From Symbiodinium natans (Eukaryota > Sar > Dinophyceae > Suessiales > Symbiodiniaceae), in the NCBI GenBank assembly GCA_905221605.1, contig CAJNDS010001702.1, positions 720,822 to 734,321 of the forward strand: 13,500 bases of DNA. Reading direction: 5' to 3'. Position 1 is the first letter of the stretch. Every line of letters starts with the position of its first letter. Shown here one piece after another: positions 6,973 to 13,500 of this stretch. The position numbers and the translations under genes are program-made. The notes beneath the pieces were generated by a model. That model was not told the origin of the DNA. It saw only the letters and a program-made list of their open reading frames with translations, and did not search any database.

Positions 6973-8800
6973 TTGGGCTGTCACGGCGTTGTCCGCTTGT
7001 CCGTTTGGGTGGTTTTGGGCTGTCACGGTGTTGTCCGCTTGGGCGGTTTTGGGCTGTCACGGTGTTGTCCGCTTGGTCCGCTTGGGCGGTGTTGGGCTGT
7101 CGCGGTGTTGCGCGTTTGGGCGGTTTTGGGTTGTCACAGTGCTGTCCGCTTGGTCGGTTTTGGGCCGTCATGGTGTTGTCCGTTTCTTTTGGGTTGTCAC
7201 GGTGTTGTCTGTTTGGTCGGATGTTCGTTGTCACGGTGTTGTCCGCTTGGGCGCTGTCACGGTGTTGTCTGTTTGGTTGGTTTTGGGTTGTTATGGTGTT
7301 GTCCGCTTGGTCTGCTTTGGTGGTTTTGGGTTGTCATGGTGTTGTCTGTTTGGTCGGTTTTGGGTTGTTGTGGTATTGTCTGTTTGGTCCGCTTGGGTGG
7401 TTTTGGGTTGTCATGGTGTTGTCCGCTTGGTCGGTTTTGGGCTGTCACGGTGTTGTCTGCTTGGGCGGTTTTGGGTTGTCACCGTGCTGTCCGCTTGGTC
7501 GGTTTTGGGTTGTCACGATGTTGTCCGCTTGGTCTGCTTAGGCGGTTTCGGGTTGTCACGGTATTGTTTGTTTGGTCGGTTTTGGGCTATCACAATTTGT
7601 TCGCCTGATCCGCTTGGGTGGTTTTGGGCTGTCACGGTGTTGTCCGCTTGGTTGGTTTTGGGTTGTCACGATGTTGTCCGCTTGGTCCGCTTGGGTGGGT
7701 TTGGGTTGTCACGGTCTTGTCTGTTTGGTCGGTTTTGGGTTGTCACGGTGTTGTCCGCTTGGGCGGTTTTGGGTTGTCATAGTGTTGTCCGCTTCGTCGA
7801 TTTTGGGCTGTCATGGTGTTGTCCACTTGGGTGGTTTTGGGTTGTCACGAAGTTGTCCGCTTGGTCGGTTTTGGGTTGTCATGGTATTGTCCGCTTGGGC
7901 GGTTTTGTGTTCTCATGGTGTTGTCTGTTTGGTCGGTTTTGGGTTGTCACGGTGTTGTCCGCTTGGTCCGCTTGGGCGATTTTGGGTTGTCATGGCGTTG
8001 CCCGCTTGGGCGGTTTTGGGCTGTCTCGGTGCTGTCCGCTTGGTCGGTTTTGGGTTGTCATGGTATTGTCCGCTTGGGTGGTTTTGGGTTCTCATGGTGT
8101 TGTCTGTTTGGTCGGTTTTGGGTTGTCACGGTGTTGTCCGCTTGGGCGATTTTGGGTTGTCATGGTGTTGTCTGCTTGGTCGGCTTTGGGTTGTCATAGT
8201 GTGGGTTGTTACGGTATTGTCCGCTTGGTCGGTTTTGGGTGGTCATAGTGTTGTCCGTTTGGTCCGTTTGGGTGGTTTTGGGTTGTCATGGTGTTGTCTG
8301 TTTGGTCGGTTTTGGGTTGTCATAGTGTTGTTTGCTTGGTCCGCTTGGGTTGTCACGGTGTTGTCGGCTTGGGCGATTTTGGGTTGTCATGGTGTTGTCC
8401 GCTTAGTCTGTATGGGCGATTTTGGGTTGTCGTGGTATTGTCTGCTTAGTCGGTTTTGGGCCGTCATGGTGTTGTCTGTTTGTTTTGGGTTGTTACGGTA
8501 TTGTTTGTTTGGTCGGATATTCGTTGTCATGGTGATGTCCGCTTGGGTGGTTTTGGGTTGTCACGGTGTTGTCTGCTTGGTCGGCTTTGGGTTATGATGG
8601 TGTTGTCTGCTTGGTCCGCTTTGGTGGTTTTGGGTTGTTATGGTGTTGTTTGTTTGGTCAGTTTTGGTTGTTATTATGGTGTTGTTTGTTTGGTCCGCTT
8701 GGGTGGTTTTGGGTTGAAAATCGATCAAACGGTATTATTTGTTTGGTCGATTTTGGATTGCCATGGTAGTATTTGTTTGGTCCGCTTGGACGATTTTAGA
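6973..8800 (+). repeat. GT-rich minisatellite, 34-nt unit, about 50 copies
   Basis: The basic unit is 34 nt, approximately CGGTTTTGGGTTGTCACGG plus TGTTGTCCGCTTGGT. Some units carry a 10-nt extra copy of TCCGCTTGGG, giving 44 nt. The + strand is almost pure G, T and C, with one A per unit. The consensus has no TAA, TAG or TGA in any + frame. Because 34 is not a multiple of 3, all three frames read the same hydrophobic 34-residue cycle. This explains the overlapping open frames of up to 428 codons, which I do not treat as genes. Variation between units is mainly C/T and G/A. Copies near the right end fade into AT-rich DNA (units near 8640-8800), so the right edge is approximate. Confidence 0.9.
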
Positions 8801-9743
8801 ATGTCTCGATTATTCTATTTATATTCTTAATATTATCTAGCGGGAAATTTTATAATTTCTATCAATTTAGATTTAGATTCGTTTATTTTTACTTCTCGAC
8901 CAAAATATGATATTATTGTATTATTAGTCCATCCTTTCACGTTTTTCAGATCTATTCAAGCTTCTCTAGTATTCTTTAATATTGTATTTCTATCGCTAAT
9001 TTATAAATGCATTATTAATGAAATTAATTCTGAAAATAAGATATATGAATTCGACATATTTCATTTTTTCTATCGATTAGGAATAATAAAAGAAATAAGA
9101 TCGATATGATTTGCACCAACTAGAACCCCGAGGCTGGAATACGAATTGGATTAATGATTAATGGATGATTTATTTGATCGGTCGAGGATATTATTAGATA
9201 GGATTTGATGGAATATATCTGATAATACGATGCAAATATATTTTTATGGGGATAGAAATCTCTCATAAATCTTCATTTCGATATTTAATTCGTATTTTTG
9301 AGAAGATAAATTCTTCATATGATTTATATATATATGGTATAATGAATCTCTTTCATATCGTTGGCTTTCTGATATGTGCAAATTTAGGTTTTCCGAAAGA
9401 ACAAAGAAGATTCTATCTAGAAAATCAAGATTTGATATAATTCGGATATCGGGTCGGACTTTCATTCTTGGATTTTTCCTATGCTCCACGATTTATTTAT
9501 TGCAATCCGAATCTCCAAATGGTATGGATAACTCCCGGATCGATGATGATGCACATTATTAGGGGATTCATGGCAAATAAAACTAATTGATGGCGTAAGA
9601 GACGTATGCTCCCAAAAACACCAATTAAGAATGAATCCTCCATAGAGACGAAAATAATGAAGAGAGATTGTTGTAGCCTCGTAATGGACGGAGAGAGACT
9701 TGATGTTCGACCCCATCCCAAAAGAATTAAGCGTCTCGGACGA
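8801..9743. other. Very AT-rich island, no recognised gene
   Basis: This stretch lies between the fading minisatellite and the 3' end of the retrotransposon. In 9241-9360, a hand count gives 13 C and 15 G in 120 bases (about 23% GC), and every one of the 13 C bases follows a T. Open frames are at most about 86 codons, occur on both strands and resemble nothing I know. CG dinucleotides (TCGA, ATCGAT) are still present, so this is not simple loss of CpG. I see no tRNA, rRNA or organelle gene in it. It may be eroded repeat or transposon sequence. Confidence 0.6.
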
Positions 9744-9909
9744 CTACAAAATACCATCCATACGAGTCCTCAAATTCTCTTCCATGCATTCAAACGCCCA
9801 CCACCACCCCGAATTAGAAAAGAACTTGGAGACTCGCGTCAGGATCACAAGCAAACCGAGACCCCAACAAATGGCCATAGATTCAGCCAACTCAATCAAA
9901 TCTTGGCTC

Positions 9910-9984
9910 ATTCAATAGGCAATAATCCTATATAAAAGGGATCAGGCGCACTCAATAGGCGATAATCCTGCGTAAAAGGGATCA
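9910..9984. repeat. Two tandem 35-bp copies, 40-bp spacing
   Basis: Copies at 9910-9944 and 9950-9984 share the frame A-Y-TCAATAGGC-R-ATAATCCT then TAAAAGGGATCA. They differ only by transitions: C/T at the second base, G/A after GGC, and GCG versus ATA in the middle. The first copy, on the side of the AT-rich island, carries the A/T state at every difference. The pair lies just beyond the 3' end of the retrotransposon coding region and may be part of its 3' untranslated region. Confidence 0.7.
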
Positions 9985-10006
9985 TCCTGATAACAAGCCA
10001 TCGTAT

Positions 10007-11404
10007 TTACGACCCATAGGTCCTATCATGAATCTCGCACGCCGGACTACCACCACAAGTCTGCATACACGCCCGGCGTTGCTTCTGAAACGTGAGATGC
10101 AATCCTCTTTGCAAATCAATCGAGATACGAATATGCAATGTGCGTTGGGTACGACCCTTCTATAATCCCTATTTCGTATCGATCGCCTCACAAATCATCT
10201 GCAAGTGATGTTGTCCTTCCAAGGCCAAGCCCCTATAATTTCAAAAAATGATCGGCTCATACCCCACATTCATGGCTTCGCACCATTTCCCACAATCCTT
10301 CAAATCGAACTTACGCTTAGCATACGAATTTGCCGCTGAAAGCTCCACACTCGCTGAAGTAGTCATGTTCGTAGCAAGGAATGGAGATACAATAACAAAA
10401 TCGAATATTAATCGTGGGAATTGACGCCAAGAAGACGCGACGATAGAAGGGATCGTCATGATCAAGATATCTGCGGGACGAAGATGTGGATCAGATGGTA
10501 ATAATCCAATTGATTCCAAATTAGGTCGGGCACCTGCCAATTCTGCATATCAATCAATTGCTTGTATCCCGATATCATATACGCTAGATAATGGTGTCCA
10601 CGATCATCGCACGCATGTATGCACATCGCACATCCACCTCCATCAAGGATGGGCATACCCAACCGCAAACGCACGGCATTTCGCATTACCTCACTCTGAA
10701 GAAGAGAATCCGCCGCCATACTTGGGTCGCACGCAACCATCCATCTGCCCATGGAGCTGCAAAGGCGTGTAAACGCGCCTGATTGAGGATATCCGATTGT
10801 TACAACAGAACCTCCTGCGTCTTCTCATGCAAGAATGCCAAAAGATCGCGTGAGGGCAAACTAGCAGTCACATCTTTGATAATACCACTATGGAGACCCA
10901 CGAACGGCTCCAAGTGAAGGACGGCTGCGCTTTCAAACGATCCAGAAGCCGCATGCTCTCCCGGCAACATTCCGAGCGCAGCTTCCCTTGTCGCCCGCTG
11001 AGAGGTGAGATACGCAAGATCAGCAAGTTGCACGACATGCGTGCTTTGTTCAATACGTCCGGTCCCAATTCCAAGTCCTCCCAAACGAATCGCGAAGCGC
11101 ACCTGCAACCACTGATCACGCGTCAACGATTCCCCAAGGATACTTTCAATATCAACTCGTATACGATCATGACAATAATTGAGCAAAGGTTACAGGAACG
11201 TTCTAGGTGCAACCCGATACAAGTATTGTACGCGTCCAAACGATGCAGTGAATCGCAGCAAATGCAACGCAACGTGACGTTGGGGCAAATCCTCCAAATA
11301 CGAATATAATCTTTCCAATTCGAGTTATTTGTTTTGTCGAAATTCCTCGAGAAAGGCATCTGACCCCGTCACCGGCGCCTTGAGCACGACCACATCTGTG
11401 CCAG
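10007..11404 (-). pseudogene. Retrotransposon C-terminal half: thumb, Cys-His knuckle, endonuclease
   Basis: After a one-base frameshift near 11405 the frame continues (VVVLKAPVTGSDAFLEEF) with TAA at 11325, 11190 and 10800. It includes a typical LINE thumb/connection region, RLGGLGIG. A further frameshift near 10720 leads to the knuckle CAMC-x8-HH (near 10632-10590), where the usual last Cys seems to be Tyr. Another frameshift near 10545 leads to the restriction-like endonuclease: RPADILI (Asp near 10469), FDFV (Asp near 10400) and YAKRK (Lys near 10318-10310). This fits a PD-(D/E)xK core. TGA 10241, TAG 10169 and TAG 10160 interrupt the tail, which ends at TAA 10007-10009. The last part is markedly more AT-rich than the N-terminal half. 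Confidence 0.75.
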
Positions 11405-13500
11405 CTACAACACGAACCCGATGGCCTGAAATCCCGAAATATCCCCCCTAAAGCCGTCGCCCGCCAACAAATGCAATGTACACTTTGACAGATCGAAACG
11501 CATGCCATATGCCTCGGCCAACTTCAATTCCTGATGGAAGGCCTCCAAGACATCCGCAGCGTCACCTCCAGAGAAGGCATCATCGGCATATTCAGGCTCA
11601 AATTCCGGCAACGGACGTCGGCAATTGGCTCTAGCTTCCGCCGCCCATCGAGCACGCGTCAAACAAAACAACGGTCCCATCAAGGGGCAACCTTGTTGTC
11701 CACGGGATGATTACTCCACCGTGCCTCGATAAATGAGATGGGCTGGGGCATCATAACAATAATCCACGAATCTTCTGGATGACGGCGCCCACTCAGCGCA
11801 ATCTCTCAAGAATTGATTTGGCAACATCTCATTAAACGCATTCTTCACATCTTTCTACAACAAGACATAAGAAGGACGATGGCAATTACGAAAGATCCAT
11901 TCACGAGCACTATGAACCATGACATCAACACCATTTTTGGTTCCGATTGCAACTTGACGTGGAACCAAACGATCTCGAATCGCTACCCGGTCAATCAAGA
12001 AAGTCGTCTTGAAAGTCAACTTCCGCCAAGTGCATCCCATGACGATGGGTCTGGCATCCTCATCAAGAGGAATAGTCTTGCCCATGGCATCAACCTTACC
12101 GACCCCAATCAACTCACCGCCCGCCATCCACGCGCGAAGATAATCAGGGGCTCGCCCATCAGCAAGCAACTGCACAAAGTCTCGCAACACCAAGGCAAAT
12201 GGGGTGTCTTCAGCTCCTCGCAAAAGCTCACGAAGGAGATCAGTTCGAAGACCGTCCGGCCCCGGCCCGGCCCCTTCGGGGAACGATTTGACCGCTTGAA
12301 GCAAAGTAGGCAATGGAAGCTCGGCAGGCTGCGGACCTGGGACTCTAGATATCTTATCCGCCTCAGGGCGAACAGGGAACTTAGACATCAACTTGGCCCG
12401 CACCTGCTCCGTGTCCAATGCCAAACCAGGAGACAACATACGTTTGGTTGCTTGTGACGCACGACCCAACGCAACTAAGCGTTCAACCTCCTGCGGCGGG
12501 CAACCGCCGAGTGAAGCGCGAGGTGCACGTTGAACTCGTGCCGAGGTGGTCGCCGCCGCCTCTGCCCACAAGGCCCCGCGATCGCCCAATTGCCATCGGA
12601 GCAAAAGCGCCTTAGTAAACGCATAGGCTTGCTGAGGTCTCTGGCCCCGACGCGACTGCCGCAGCACACACTTCGGAAACATCAGCAAATGAGTCCACGC
12701 CTCCTTGCCGTCCGCACTAGTGTCACCGTCTGCTCCGCGCTCGCCCTTGCGCAAAACTGCAGCCAACAAACGACCCAACTCCTCACGAATCAAAGGAATC
12801 AAGTTAGATGGAACATGCTCCTTAGTCCGGATTGGAACACTCCAAATGGCTCGAAAGTCCGGCAACTCTGCATCACCCTGAGCTACCCCATCTCGGCGAA
12901 CTCGTTCCCAACAACGAGAGTGGACGCCTCCGTGAACCCTGCACGACGCCGACAAGCCGCACACGCGGCATGGCACGAGCTGACGTTGTGAGAACCAAAT
13001 CAAATCCGGTCTCCCAGGCAACTCTCCCGACAAATGCAGATCAACATGCGCCCGCAGTGCATCGCCACTCCGCCATGGCGGCCCACCCATATCCCGATGT
13101 CGAAAGCATCCTGCAATCGGGCAATAATGGGGCCCGACTTTGACGTCCTCCGCAACCGGATGGGGCATAGGTACATCCTGAGCACCCGGATTCGAGACAA
13201 GAACATCTTGGACACACACTCCAAAGAGGTCCGCCAGCATGTCTTCCACGTCGGGGCCTACACCGGCTCCGCCATCCACAGGAGCAGAGACTCTTCCACT
13301 TCTCTGGGACTCACACCCATCAACCTCCATCGGAGAAGACTCAACCATGTTCAGTTGTCGGAATGGTCGAGGTTCAGGGTACGCGGGGAAAGCAAACGCA
13401 CTCCCACAAAGACATAATCTCGCGAATGGGGGCAGACCTACGGTCATCCAAGACATCATGCCTGACGAGAAGTATCTACAAAGCGTAGGCGGCAAATGTT
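11405..13500 (-). pseudogene. Retrotransposon N-terminal half: zinc fingers and reverse transcriptase
   Basis: The frame is open from the window edge to TAG 11855-11857, continues to TAA 11711-11713, then to the frameshift near 11405, all in one frame. Counting from 13495, a C2H2 finger uses C125, C130, H150 and H154. A second Cys-rich cluster is C176-x2-C179-x5-C185 with H188, H192 and C195. Reverse-transcriptase motifs follow: GPGPDGLRTDLL (about 410-421), ARPIVMG (about 481-487), then, just past the TAG, motif A KDVKNAFN (Asp codon at 11849-11851), motif B GQQGCPLMGPLF and the catalytic YADD at 11579-11590. The first stop thus falls five codons or fewer before the first catalytic Asp. The likely start is downstream of the edge frame (for example the Met at residue 50), but it is uncertain. 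GC is high (43 of 60 bases in 12541-12600). Confidence 0.85.

Larger units (their letters stand above)
10007..13500 (-). mobile_element. R2-like non-LTR retrotransposon, decayed, 5' end outside window
   Basis: The minus strand carries a single ancestral polyprotein of about 1,160 codons, close to the size usual for R2-type elements. Domain order is N-terminal zinc fingers, reverse transcriptase, Cys-His knuckle and a PD-(D/E)xK restriction-like endonuclease. That order, with the endonuclease at the C-terminus, is typical of the R2/NeSL/CRE groups and unlike AP-endonuclease LINEs. The element copies itself by nicking a target and reverse-transcribing its RNA there. It is inactive here: eight internal stops and about three frameshifts. 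R2 elements of animals sit in rDNA, but no rRNA sequence is visible nearby. The open frame runs off the right edge. No poly-A tail or target-site duplication was identified. Confidence 0.85.

Noticed and set aside
6872-8095. Minus-strand frames of 60-120 codons rich in Gln, Asn, Pro and Arg
   Set aside because: They are the reverse reading of the same tandem repeat and carry no family signal.
6882-8597. Overlapping forward open frames of 219, 220, 428 and 341 codons in the minisatellite
   Set aside because: They are the same 34-residue cycle read in three frames of a 34-nt stop-free repeat; no frame is favoured and the product is an implausible Trp/Cys-rich hydrophobic string.
7000-8700. Possible CRISPR array because of the regular 34-nt period
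   Set aside because: There are no unique spacers between identical repeats; the whole unit repeats with point variation, and all context is eukaryotic.
9744-9911. Minus-strand 55-codon ORF (begins MSQDLIELAESMAICWGLGL) continuing open past one TAG to 9462
   Set aside because: A + strand frame of 72 codons covers the same bases and looks equally plausible. The region is eroded flank of the retrotransposon and I recognise no family.
10007-11857. Genetic code with TAA/TAG read as glutamine
   Set aside because: The open N-terminal half and the membrane protein contain no internal TAR, other stops and frameshifts also break the element, and the two hand-built genes end naturally in TAG and TAA.

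Overview
The window looks like nuclear DNA of a dinoflagellate, probably Symbiodiniaceae-like. Four features read from the sequence support this: degenerate TTTAGGG/CCCTAAA blocks throughout the left half; a relic-like copy of the dinoflagellate spliced leader at 264-281; small exons whose introns start with GA, GC or GT and end in AG followed by G; and a decayed non-LTR retrotransposon of the R2 type. No species can be named from sequence alone.

Left part (1-6404, mixed composition). Two intron-containing genes can be assembled by eye from short exons on the + strand. One is a small ankyrin-repeat gene (315-1449, three exons, two GA-AG introns). The other is an unrecognised gene (last three exons within 2163-2834, one GT and one GC donor) whose stop codon lies inside a 32-bp inverted repeat. 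Both are separated and interrupted by telomere-like blocks. Next comes the best coding region of the window, an intron-free open frame ending at 6117. It encodes a four-helix membrane protein with a long soluble C-terminal domain of unknown function.

Middle (6405-9900). Composition changes abruptly to AT-rich DNA (6405-6760). Three AATTCC palindromes follow, then about 1.8 kb of a GT-rich minisatellite with a 34-nt unit (6973-8800), then very AT-rich DNA without recognisable genes (8801-9743).

Right part (10007-13500, minus strand). This is an R2-like retrotransposon with N-terminal zinc fingers, reverse transcriptase, a Cys-His knuckle and a restriction-like endonuclease. Its 5' half is GC-rich and open. 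Its 3' half carries eight internal stop codons and about three frameshifts, and grows more AT-rich toward 10,000.

The thread joining the middle and right parts is a C-to-T (G-to-A) erosion that seems to spare C preceded by T. It is visible in the minisatellite variants, in the stop codons of the retrotransposon and in the surviving C bases of the AT-rich DNA. I regard this as the most interesting observation. The genes show no sign of acting in one pathway.
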